Source: Kitasatospora setae KM-6054
Lineage (GTDB): Bacteria > Actinomycetota > Actinomycetes > Streptomycetales > Streptomycetaceae
Reading direction: 5' to 3'
Length of the DNA: 64,000 nt
Assembly: GCF_000269985.1 (NCBI RefSeq)
Contig: NC_016109.1
Span: 2,790,001 to 2,854,000, forward strand
Shown here: piece by piece, positions 8,691-16,738 of the stretch
Layout: every line of letters begins with the position of its first letter
How positions within the stretch are numbered: position 1 is the first letter of the stretch
The notes under the pieces: generated by a model
What the model was told of the DNA's origin: nothing
Databases searched by the model: none
Seen by the model: only the letters and a program-made list of their open reading frames with translations
Made by a program: the position numbers and the translations under genes

Positions 8691-9962
8691 TCAGGGGACC
8701 AGCCTGGCGTGCAGGGCGAGCGCGGAGGCGTCGGTGAGGGTGGCGATCTGGTCGATCACGGTGCGCAGCGCGGCCCGGTCGTCCTCCGCCTCCTCGTACT
8801 GGGCGGCGAACACCGGGTCCAGCTGGTGCGGGGCGTCGTTCAGCAGCACCTCGGCCAGCTCGGCGATCACCACCCGCTGGCGGGAGCGGAGTTGGGCCTG
8901 CTCGTCGCGCTGCATCACGTACCGGACGGCGACCGCCTTGAGCACCGCGCACTCCACCCGGACGCCGCGCGGGACGACCAGCTCGGCGGCGTACCTGGTG
9001 AGCGGGCCGGGGCCGTAGCGGGCCCGGGTGGCCTGCTCGGCGGCCAGGCAGAAGCGGCCGATCAGCTGGCTGGTGAGGTCCTTCAGCCCGGCCCGGGCGC
9101 GGGCGGTGCCGTCGTAGCCGGCCGGCCACCAGTCCTGGGCCCGCAGCCGGTCCAGCGCCTCGGCGAACTCCGCCTCCCCGGCGTCGGCGAACCGCTCGGC
9201 GATCTTGAACAGCTCGGCGCGCTCCTCCGCGGACCGCAGCGCGGCCGGATCGATGTGGCCGGCCTGCAGGCCGTCCTCCACGTCGTGGGTGGAGTACGCG
9301 ACGTCGTCGGACCAGTCCATCACGGTGGCCTCGAAGCACTTGCGGCCGTCCGGCGCGCCGCTGCGCAGCCAGCGGAACACCGGCAGGTCGTCCCCGTAGA
9401 CGCCGTACTTGGTGGAGCCGGGGTCGGCGGGGTGCCGCCCGCGCGCCCACGGGTACTTGGTCGCGGCGTCCAGCGCGGCACGGGTCAGGTTCAGGCCGAC
9501 GCTGCGGCCGGGCCACGGGGCCAGCCGGACCGCGGGCTCGTCCGGCGGGGCGAAGCGCTTGGGCTCCAGCCGGGTCAGGATGCGCAGCGACTGCGCGTTG
9601 CCCTCGAAGCCGCCGCAGGCCGCGGCGGCCTGGTCGAGCGCCTCCTCGCCGGTGTGGCCGAACGGCGGGTGGCCGATGTCGTGGGCCAGGCAGGCGGTCT
9701 CCACCAGATCCGGATCGCAGCCGAGCGCCGCCCCCAGCTCCCGGCCGACCTGCGCGCACTCCAGCGAGTGCGTCAGCCTGGTCCGCGGGAAGTCGCTGCG
9801 CATCGGCGCGACCACCTGGGTCGTCCCCGCCAGCCGGCGCAGCGCGGCGGAGTGCAGCACCCGGGCGCGGTCCCGTTGGAAGGCGGTGCGGCCGGGCCGC
9901 TTGTCGGGCTCGGGCACCCAGCGTGCCTCGGACTGCGGATCATACGGAGCGGTGTTCTTCAT
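8691..9962 (-). CDS. dgt: Deoxyguanosinetriphosphate triphosphohydrolase-like protein
   Basis: 423 residues, ATG 9962. HD-superfamily metal ligands are clear: [16 protein letters not shown] (first His), [20 protein letters not shown] (the HD pair) and a distal Asp in [16 protein letters not shown]. The family hydrolyses dNTPs, classically dGTP to deoxyguanosine and triphosphate, and helps balance precursor pools, which suits its place upstream of primase. Family length is usual. Start chosen because [38 protein letters not shown] contains the conserved FxRDRxRxLHS segment close to the N-terminus. The nucleotide actually cleaved cannot be told from sequence. Confidence 0.92.
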   Translation of the reverse strand: MKNTAPYDPQSEARWVPEPDKRPGRTAFQRDRARVLHSAALRRLAGTTQVVAPMRSDFPRTRLTHSLECAQVGRELGAALGCDPDLVETACLAHDIGHPPFGHTGEEALDQAAAACGGFEGNAQSLRILTRLEPKRFAPPDEPAVRLAPWPGRSVGLNLTRAALDAATKYPWARGRHPADPGSTKYGVYGDDLPVFRWLRSGAPDGRKCFEATVMDWSDDVAYSTHDVEDGLQAGHIDPAALRSAEERAELFKIAERFADAGEAEFAEALDRLRAQDWWPAGYDGTARARAGLKDLTSQLIGRFCLAAEQATRARYGPGPLTRYAAELVVPRGVRVECAVLKAVAVRYVMQRDEQAQLRSRQRVVIAELAEVLLNDAPHQLDPVFAAQYEEAEDDRAALRTVIDQIATLTDASALALHARLVP

Positions 9963-10052
9963 ATGCCAGTCACCGTACGCCGGATGACGGACATTCGACC
10001 CTGCGCCGCGCGAACGGGAAGTGGCGGGACGGCGGTCACCCGGGCCGATGAT

Positions 10053-10096
10053 GCAGAGAATTCTCTGCAGAGATCTCTATGCAGAGATCTCTCTGC
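10053..10096 (+). promoter_or_regulatory. Triple palindromic operator before the ArsR-type regulator
   Basis: Three overlapping palindromes in 44 bases: GCAGAGAATTCTCTGC (perfect, 10053-10068), then AGAGATCTCT at 10069-10078 and again at 10083-10092 inside GCAGAGATCTCTCTGC. Their centres are spaced 13 and 14 bp. The block ends 16 bp before the ATG of the regulator and lies in the divergent region shared with dgt, so it most likely is the autoregulatory operator. Strong as a repeat structure; binding by the neighbouring regulator is inferred from position. Confidence 0.75.
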
Positions 10097-10112
10097 ACCG
10101 TACGCTGGGCCC

Positions 10113-10778
10113 ATGACCGAGCACCGCCCCGAAGACCCCGCCGCCACCACCACCGCCACCCCGACTGCCCCGATCGCCGAGGGCTCGGAGAGCCGGGCGG
10201 GGGGCTCCGCACCGGGCCGCCGGCTGGACGCCGGTTCGCTGCGCGGGCTGGCCCACCCGCTGCGGATGCGGCTGCTGGACGAGCTGCGGCGGAACGGCCC
10301 GGCGACCTCCGCCCGGCTCTCCGAGCGCACCGGCGAGTCCACCGGCACCATCAGCTGGCACCTGCGGAACCTCGCCGAGCACGGCTTCATCGAGGAGGAG
10401 CCCGGCCGCGGCACCAAGCGGGAACGCTGGTGGCGCGCCGTGCCCGGGGCCATCACCCTCACCGCCACCGACTTCGACCGGGATCCGGCCGCCCGAACCG
10501 CGCTCTCCGTCTACCAGGCCGAGAACCTGCGCCGGCAGTACCAGCGGGTCGCCGACTCGCTGGCCGCCGACTGGCAGGGCGAGTGGCGCGGCACCGGCTC
10601 CGTCTCCGACTGGGGCAACCTGCGGCTGACCCCCGCCCAGCTCCAGGCCCTGATCGACGAGCTGGCCGCCGTGGTCGCCCGCCACACCCCCGACCCGGAC
10701 GCCGCGCCCGACCCGGCGGCGCGACCGGTCGTCGTCCAGATCCAGGCACTGCCCCGAAAGGACCCCGACCGGCCATGA
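10113..10778 (+). CDS. ArsR-type winged-helix transcriptional regulator
   Basis: 221 residues, ATG 10113. After a flexible Thr/Ala-rich N-terminus comes the winged-helix domain: LRGLAHPLRMRLLDELRRNGPATSARLSERTGESTGTISWHLRNLAEHGFIEEEPGRGTKRERWWR (about residues 43-110), a classic ArsR/helix-turn-helix-20 arrangement. No Cys-rich metal site is present, so metal sensing is unlikely; the C-terminal half (AENLRRQYQRVADSLAADWQGEW) may bind another ligand. Its stop overlaps the start of the downstream MFS gene by 4 nt (ATGA), so the pair is one translation-coupled unit, a typical repressor-exporter couple. The palindromic block just upstream probably serves autoregulation. Confidence 0.88.
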   Translation: MTEHRPEDPAATTTATPTAPIAEGSESRAGGSAPGRRLDAGSLRGLAHPLRMRLLDELRRNGPATSARLSERTGESTGTISWHLRNLAEHGFIEEEPGRGTKRERWWRAVPGAITLTATDFDRDPAARTALSVYQAENLRRQYQRVADSLAADWQGEWRGTGSVSDWGNLRLTPAQLQALIDELAAVVARHTPDPDAAPDPAARPVVVQIQALPRKDPDRP

Positions 10779-12268
10779 CCGCCTCCGTCCCCGCCGCCGC
10801 CCCCGTTGTTCCCGCTCCCGTTGTTCCCGCCGCCGTTGTTCCCGCCGCCTCGCCTCCGGGGCTGCTGCGGCGGCACCGCGACTTCCGGATGCTGTGGATC
10901 GGCGAGACCGCCAACAAGTACGGCTCCGCGGTCACCGGGCTGGCCCTGCCGCTGATCGCGGTCGGCACCCTGCACGCGAGCACCCTCCAGGTCGGCCTGC
11001 TCGGCGCCGCGGGCTGGCTGCCCTGGCTGCTGATCGGCCTGCCCGCCGGGGTGTGGGTGGACCGGCTGCGCTGCCGCCCGATCATGCTCGCCGCGACCAC
11101 CGCCTCGCTGCTGCTGTACGCCACCGTCCCGCTGGCCGCGCTCGCCGGGACGCTGACCCTCTGGCACCTGCTGGCCGTCGCGCTGCTCGCCGGGGGCGCC
11201 GGGGTGTTCTTCCAGACCGCGTACACCGCGTACCTGCCGCAGCTGCTGGCCCCCGCCGACCAGTCCGAGGGCAACGCCAAGCTGCACGGCAGCGCCTCGG
11301 CCGCGGGCATCGCCGGGCTGGGCAGCGGCGGCCTGATCGCCCAACTGGCCGGGCCGGTCAACGGACTGCTGGCCAACACCGCGACCTTCCTGCTCTCGCT
11401 CTGGTGCACCGCCCGGATCGGCCACCGCGAACCCGCCCGCACCGGACGGCCCCGCCGGGCGCTGCGCCGCGAGGTCGGCGAGGGACTGCAACTGCTCGCC
11501 TCGGACGTCTGGTTCCGCACCTTCGCGCTGTTCGGCGCCGCGTCCAACCTGGTACTGACCGGCTACCAGTCGCTGCTGGTGGTCTTCCTGATCCGCGAGG
11601 TCGGCGTCGGCGAGGGGACCGTCGGCCTGCTGGTCGCGCTGGCCTCCACCGGCGGCATCGTCGGCGCGGCCGTCGCCCGCCGGATCGCCGCCCGGCTCGG
11701 CAGCTCGCGGGCGATGCTGGTGCTGGAGCTCGCCCTGCCCGCGCTGACCGTGCTCATCCCGCTGACCGGCCGCGGCGCCGGGCTGGCCTGGTACCTGGTC
11801 GGCGGGTTCGGCGCCTCCTGCGGCGTCGTCGCCGGCAACGTCATCAAGGCGACCTTCCAGCAGCGCTACTGCCCGCCGGAACTGCTCGGCCGGCTCTCCG
11901 CCAGCGGCGCAGTGCTCAACTTCGGCTCGATCCCGCTCGGCGCGCTGCTGGCCGGCCTCCTCGGCACCGAACTCGGCGTGCGACCCGCGATGTGGCTGAT
12001 GACCGCCGGCGTCCCGCTGGCCGCGCTGGTCCTCTGGTGCTCCCCGCTACGCCGCGTCCGCGACCTGCCCACCGAACGCCGCGCGCCGGTCCGCGAGAAG
12101 GGCTCCCGGCGGTGCCGGTCGACGCGGCGTGACACGGCCGGCGGGGCCGTCCTGGGTGCACGGGGCAGGGGCGGGACGGGACAGGACGGGACGGGGCGGG
12201 TGGGCAGGAGGGGGTGGCAGGCCGTGTCCGTCCGGGTCGTCAGCCGGCCAGGCGGACGGTGCGGGTGA
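10775..12268 (+). CDS. MFS transporter, coupled to ArsR-type regulator
   Basis: 497 residues starting at ATG 10775 inside the regulator stop (ATGA). A Pro/Val/Ala repeat N-terminus precedes about 10-12 membrane segments; diagnostic stretches are RRHRDFRMLWIGETANKYG, LPAGVWVDRLRCRPIML (loop 2-3 motif) and ADQSEGNAKLHGSASAAGIAG. This is the MFS group with the 'enterobactin exporter/macrolide efflux' flavour, so drug or metabolite efflux is likely. After the last helix (about residue 420) the frame runs on for roughly 75 Arg/Gly-rich residues and overlaps the convergent chelatase gene by 29 bp; a premature reading into downstream DNA, or a 1-nt error near 12.1 kb, could explain this tail. Confidence 0.85.
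   Translation: MTASVPAAAPVVPAPVVPAAVVPAASPPGLLRRHRDFRMLWIGETANKYGSAVTGLALPLIAVGTLHASTLQVGLLGAAGWLPWLLIGLPAGVWVDRLRCRPIMLAATTASLLLYATVPLAALAGTLTLWHLLAVALLAGGAGVFFQTAYTAYLPQLLAPADQSEGNAKLHGSASAAGIAGLGSGGLIAQLAGPVNGLLANTATFLLSLWCTARIGHREPARTGRPRRALRREVGEGLQLLASDVWFRTFALFGAASNLVLTGYQSLLVVFLIREVGVGEGTVGLLVALASTGGIVGAAVARRIAARLGSSRAMLVLELALPALTVLIPLTGRGAGLAWYLVGGFGASCGVVAGNVIKATFQQRYCPPELLGRLSASGAVLNFGSIPLGALLAGLLGTELGVRPAMWLMTAGVPLAALVLWCSPLRRVRDLPTERRAPVREKGSRRCRSTRRDTAGGAVLGARGRGGTGQDGTGRVGRRGWQAVSVRVVSRPGGRCG
10805..10849 (+). repeat. Three 15-bp tandem repeats inside the MFS gene
   Basis: Unit GTTGTTCCCGCCGCC, three copies (first copy with CTCCC at its end), encoding the repeated pentapeptide V-V-P-A-A/P at the cytoplasmic N-terminus of the transporter. 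Copy number may vary between strains. Confidence 0.8.
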
Positions 12269-12995
12269 CGCAGGACTGGTAGCGCTCCAGGACCAACCGG
12301 GCCAGCGCGGGGTGGTCGCCGAGCGGGGCGGAGGTCAGTGCGCCGCCGGCCGCGGCCGCCAGGCGGGCGAAGTCGCCCGGCGCGGTCAAGTACGAGGCGA
12401 CGGCGACCCTCGGGTGGCCCTCGGCGGTGAGTTCGGCGACCCGCGCGGCCACGCTCGGCCCGCTCCCCGCCACGTACCCCGGGCGGACGGTCGCACCCAG
12501 CCGGTCCGCCAGCAGCGCGGCCTGGGCCTCGGCGTCCCGGGCGGCGTCCTGGTCGCGGGAGCCGGAGGCGGCGAGGACCACCGGCTCGCCCCGCCAGCCG
12601 GCCGCCAGCAGCCGGTCGGCCAGTGCCTCGGTGAGCAGCGGGTCCGGCCCGAGCGGCGGGGCGCACTCCCCCACCAGGTGCGGTGCGGCGGACAACACCC
12701 CGGGGATGTCCACCTTGCTGTGGTAGCCGCGGCCGAGCAGCAGCGGCACCAGGACCACCCGCCCGCTCAGCCCGTCCAGGACCTCCGGCAGCAGCGGGTC
12801 GTTCAGCCCGAGGTGCCCGAGCCGGATGTCCAGCTCCGGCCGGGCCCGCCGCAACCGGGCTTGCAGCCGGGCGAGTTCGGCGGCCGCCGCCGGATCGTGC
12901 GAACCGTGCGCCACCAGCACCAGAGCCGGACGGCGAGCCGCGTGCAGCACCCGCAACGGGGCGAGGCGGCCGGAGAACGAAGCGGTGGTGGTCAT
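12240..12995 (-). CDS. Sirohydrochlorin chelatase (CbiX/SirB family)
   Basis: 251 residues, ATG 12995. The sequence shows the CbiX fold signatures LVLVAHGSHDPAAAAELARL (N-terminal, active His in AHGS), VVLVPLLLGRGYHSKVDIPGVL (second His), and VAVASYLTAPGDFA. Such enzymes insert Co2+ or Fe2+ into sirohydrochlorin. Because siroheme-dependent nitrite reductase nirBD is encoded 3.7 kb away on the other strand, a ferrochelatase role supplying siroheme is the likeliest. The start codon is embedded in a perfect inverted repeat (GTGGTGGT-ATG-ACCACCAC at 12985-13003), which may weaken translation initiation. Its 3' end overlaps the convergent MFS frame. Confidence 0.87.
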   Translation of the reverse strand: MTTTASFSGRLAPLRVLHAARRPALVLVAHGSHDPAAAAELARLQARLRRARPELDIRLGHLGLNDPLLPEVLDGLSGRVVLVPLLLGRGYHSKVDIPGVLSAAPHLVGECAPPLGPDPLLTEALADRLLAAGWRGEPVVLAASGSRDQDAARDAEAQAALLADRLGATVRPGYVAGSGPSVAARVAELTAEGHPRVAVASYLTAPGDFARLAAAAGGALTSAPLGDHPALARLVLERYQSCVTRTVRLAG

Positions 12996-13227
12996 ACCAC
13001 CACCATGCCGGACCCCTGTTTCGCTCCGGTTGCCCGCCGGTCACGGGTGCTTTCCCCCGCACTCACCCGCCCGCCCCACCGACGTGAGCGGGCCACCGCG
13101 ACCCGGCGGCGGTGGCCCGCCGGTAGCCATGGCGCGCCGCCGGTAGCCGTGGCGCGCGAACAGCCGTGATCCAGACCGGCAGGCGTGGCGCGCGGGCCTG
13201 GACCGGCGGCACTGCCCGGGCCGGCGC

Positions 13228-16200
13228 TCAGTCGGCGGTGGGGTCACCCGCCTGCCGCGGGACGCGGGGGTGGCGCGTCTCCCCGACGGGCCGCCCGTGC
13301 TGGGCCCGGGGGAGGGCAGGGGCGGCGGGGACGGCAGGGGCGGCGGGGACGGCCGGCACGGCGGCCGGCCACGGCGCGGCGGTGCCGGTGTCCGGCTCCC
13401 AGCCGTTGCCGTACAGCGCGCCCTCGACTCCGGGACGGACCGTCTCCCCGTACTCCTGGAGCAGCATCAGCGCCTCGCGGTGGGCCAGCGGGTCACCGGC
13501 GTCGGCGGCCCGGCGGTACCACTCCACGGCGCGTTCGGGCCGGCGCCGTTCGGCGAGCATCCGGGCCGCCGCGAGCAGCGCGTCCCGGTCGCCTCCGGTG
13601 GCGGCCCGCTCGTACCAGGTCAGCGCGTCGTCGATCCGGCCCCGGCTCTCCAGCATCTCGGCCGCCTCCCGGACGGCCGGTGCGTCGCCCGTGTCGGCGA
13701 GCCGCTGCACCCAGGCGATGGCCCGGTCGCCGGTGGTCGCGCCGGAGAGCATCCGGGACGCCTCGCGCAGCCGGTGCGGCTCCGGGCGGTCGGCGGAGTT
13801 CAGCAGCAGCCCCGCCTCGAAGAAGCGGCCGGCCTCCTTGAGCAGTTCCACCGCCTCGCCCACCGTGGCGGCGGCCCCGGGACGCTGGTCGGCGGGGACG
13901 GCCGCCGCCGCGCCCGGTGCGGCCGGGACCGTTGGGGCCGGGACCGTTGGGGCCGGGACCGTTGGGGCCGGGGCTGGTGCGGCCGGGCTCGGGACCAGGA
14001 CCGGCGCCTCGGCCGGGGCGGAACGCGGCGCGGGGACGACGGCTGCCAGCGGCGCGAGGTGCGGGGCGGTCTGGAGGACGGTCGGGGCGGTGGCGGGCAG
14101 AACGGGCCACCCGGTCGCCGCCGCGGCGGCGGCCCGCTGCCAGTCGGCGGACTCCCGGGCCCGGCCCAGTTCGCCCTGCAGCCGGGCGAGTTCGCGCATC
14201 GCGTAGACGTCGCCCCGGGCGGCGGCGCGTTCGTACCAGTGGACGGCTCGGGTGCGGTCGCCGTGCCGCTCCAGCAGGTCGGCGGCCTGGAACAGGGCGG
14301 TCTCGCTGCCCGCTTCGGCCGCCTTCCGGTACCAGTCCAGCGCCCCGGCCACGTCGTCGGCCCGCTCGCACCGCTCGGCGCGGTCGCGCAGCACCTGCGG
14401 GTCGCCGATGTGCGCGTACCAGGGCAGGTTGCCGTACTGGCCGTGCCGGGCGAGCAGGGCCGCGGCCTCGTGCCAGGCGTTCTCGTCGCCGGACGCCGCC
14501 GCGCGCTCGTACCAGGCGGCGGCCTCGTCGATCCGGCCGACGGCCTCCAATGCCCGGGCCGCCTCGTGGACGCCGACCGCGCCGCCCCGGGCCCAGGCCC
14601 GTTCCCACCAGGTGACCGCCTCGTCGATCCGGCCGGCCTCGGCGCAGAGCCTGGCGCAGTCGACGGCCGCCTCGGGGTGGCCGTCGGCCGCCGCCCGTTC
14701 GAACCAGCCCAACGCCTCCGCTCCGCGCCCGAGTTCGGCGAGCAGCCGACCGGCCCGGTGGCGGGCGGTGGAGTGGCCGGCCCGGGCGGCCTCCTCGAAG
14801 CGGTGCAGCGCCGGGGCGATCTCGCCGTAGCGGCCGAGCAGTTCGGCGCCCCGGCAGTGGGCGTCGGTGTCCCCGGCCCGGGCGGCCCGGTCGTACCAGT
14901 CGACGGCCTGCTCGAACCGGCCGTCCCGCTCCAGCAGTTCGGCCGCCCGCAGCGCGGCTTCCGGTACGTCCCGGTCGGCTGCCGCGCCGTACCAGTCGGC
15001 GGCCTCGGCGGTGCGGCCCGCCTCGGCCAGCAGCGCGGCGCCGACCGACAACGCGGAGGGGTCCCCCGCCTCGGCGGCGGAGGCGCACAGGCCGACCGCG
15101 ATCCGGGTGAGCCCCCGGGTCGCCGCCGACCGCGCCAGGGCGGACCGGTCGGCCGGATGGGCGTACCTGGCCAGGCCCTCCCACAGCCCGGCCGGGATCG
15201 TGCGCCCCTCCCGCTCCGGCCCCAACTGCCGCACCAGGGCCTCGGGGAGCCACACCTCGGGACCGCACCCCGCCCGGGCCGCCTCCGCGCCCTGCCGAGC
15301 CGCCGCCCCGCGGGACGGCTCCGCACCGCGGAGCACCTCCCCGCCGCGGAGCGCCTCCCCGGCCCGGGGCGGCCCAGCAGTCGGGAGCGCCTCCGCCGTC
15401 CCGGGCGGCACGATGCCGCGCGGCGCGCGACCCGCCGCACCCCGGCCGTCCGCGCCCCGGCCGTCCGTGAGACGACCGTCCGTGAGACGACCGCCCGTGA
15501 AGCGGCCGTCCGCGGTCGGCCGTTCAGCGGGCCGACGGCCGTCGGGTCGCCGGACATCAGGAGCGCGCCCGTGCCCGGGACGGCCTTGCGCAGGTAGGCC
15601 AGGCCGTCGGCGACCCAGCCGGGCCGGAGGGCGCTGCGCTCGCGGGAGGTCAGGTAGTGCGGGGCGGAGGCCGCGAGCAGTGCCGCCGGCAGGACCGGGC
15701 GGTGACCGAGGCGCACCGCGTCCATCGCCGCGTCGACGACGGCCCGGGCGGCGGGCGGCGCCGCGCGGTAGCGGTTCACCAGCCGGGTCCCGACCGGCCC
15801 GGGGCCGCCGGCCGCCGCCCGGTGGGCCAACGCGCCCGCTCCGGCGGTCGCCGCCGGCCGGGCCCGACGCACCGCGCCGTCCGCTCCCCGGAGGACCACC
15901 GCCCGCCGTCCGGACAGGCACTGCGCGGCGGCGGCCGACTCGGGTCCTTCGCCGTCCGGTCGCGGTCGGACGGCGGGGTGGGCCCGGAGCCGGTCGGACT
16001 CCAGCAGGGCGGACCAGTAGGCGGCCGGCCGCACCGGTTGTCCGGCGACACGGGCCAACTCCCCGGCCACGAGGGCGAGTCGGTCCGCCTCGCGGGGCAC
16101 CGAGCGGCCGGACAGCCAGCCGTACAGGGTGGACGGACCGATGCCAGCGAGCCTGGCCAGGCGTTTCTGGGTGACCGTCCGGCCGCCGACCCGGCGGGCC

Positions 16201-16277
16201 TCGTCCCAGAGCAGCAGGAGTTCGCGCAGCACGGCGGAGTGGGCCGCGCGGCCCCTCACCTGCACGTCTGTTGTCAT
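13228..16277 (-). CDS. HTH/Sel1-TPR repeat protein, read in two frames (apparent frameshift)
   Basis: The 5' part from ATG 16277 reads MTTDVQVRGRAAHS..., then an XRE-like helix-turn-helix (TVTQKRLARLAGIGPSTLYGWLSGRSVPREADRL) and continues to about LLMSGDPTAVGPLN (near 15.55 kb), where that frame degenerates into Arg-rich sequence. From there the protein continues sensibly in the -1 frame to TGA at 13228: a TDGRL-type pentapeptide repeat, then about nine Sel1/TPR-like units of roughly 36 residues (AADWYGAAADRDVPEAALRA-like), a Pro/Thr linker and three more units. Together about 1,010 residues, an architecture seen in streptomycete regulators. Either a real one-base loss, a sequencing error, or two overlapping genes; GTG 15411 could start the 3' part but lacks a ribosome-binding site. 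Confidence 0.7.
13315..13350 (-). repeat. Two 18-bp tandem repeats near the 3' end of the Sel1-TPR gene
   Basis: GGCAGGGGCGGCGGGGAC twice in tandem on the plus strand; on the coding strand they encode the alternating Val-Pro-Ala tail of the repeat protein. Confidence 0.7.
13921..13971 (-). repeat. 15-bp tandem repeat (3.4 copies) in the linker of the Sel1-TPR gene
   Basis: GGCCGGGACCGTTGG is repeated exactly three times with a partial fourth copy. It encodes T-V-P-A-P units of a flexible linker between the two blocks of Sel1-like repeats. A multiple of 3, so copy changes keep the frame. Confidence 0.85.
15446..15520 (-). repeat. 15-bp degenerate tandem repeat (5 units) next to the frameshift
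   Basis: Units CCGTCCGTGAGACGA (two exact copies at 15461-15490) with three variants on either side. In the frame of the Sel1 repeats they give T-D-G-R-L type pentapeptides. The frame change of the gene lies just to the right (15.52-15.57 kb), so repeat slippage is a plausible cause. Confidence 0.8.
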
Positions 16278-16738
16278 GCCAGCTCCCGGCCGGACTCGGA
16301 CCGGATCTTGGAATCCGCTCCCCTGCGTGCAGGGTACGCACTCCCGTACTCCCGCGTATCGACTTCTCCGCTAATCCCATTCCGGATCGGCAGTCCTGCC
16401 CCCGCGGAGGGCCGCCAGCTGGTATGGCGCCGCCGCGACGCTCCCCCGGCGGGCGGCTGCCCCCGCATCGGCTCTCACAGTCGGCACCGGGCGCCGCTGA
16501 GACCGAAGTTCCGGCGGTGAAACAGGGCGGCACCGGTCGGGAAACACCCTCCGAACATGCTCGGTGCCACGACAGCGACCGGGTCGCGGGCCACCGACGG
16601 ACCGCCCCGGTCGAGGCCCCCGGCGGGACCGGAGGCGCACTGCGCCCCGACCGGACCGCCGGTGGCCCGGTCGGCGCCCGGTCAGCCCGCCAGCTCCGAC
16701 GCCCACCATCCGGAGCACGACCTCGGAGGGACTTCCCG
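16278..16738. other. Divergent promoter region between the HTH/TPR gene and nirB
   Basis: 460 bases separating two divergently transcribed genes. It contains a likely GlnR box (16508-16545) but no gene I can support; the plus-strand frame that leads into nirB is open here but lacks family similarity before ATG 16739, which has its own good ribosome-binding site. Confidence 0.6.
16508..16545 (+). promoter_or_regulatory. Putative GlnR-binding box upstream of nirBD
   Basis: The sequence reads GTTCC-n6-GAAAC-n6-GCACC-n6-GAAAC. Actinomycete GlnR boxes follow gTnAc-n6-GaAAc-n6-gTnAc-n6-GaAAc; both b-sites (GAAAC at 16519 and 16541) are exact and spaced 22 nt, while the a-sites match only partly. 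It lies about 190 bp upstream of nirB, a gene known to be a GlnR target in S. coelicolor. Assignment is by pattern and context. Confidence 0.55.

Noticed and set aside
13315..13971. Tandem repeats considered as CRISPR or mobile element traces
   Set aside because: Units are short (15-18 bp), contiguous without spacers and in frame with a coding linker, so they are coding microsatellite-like repeats.
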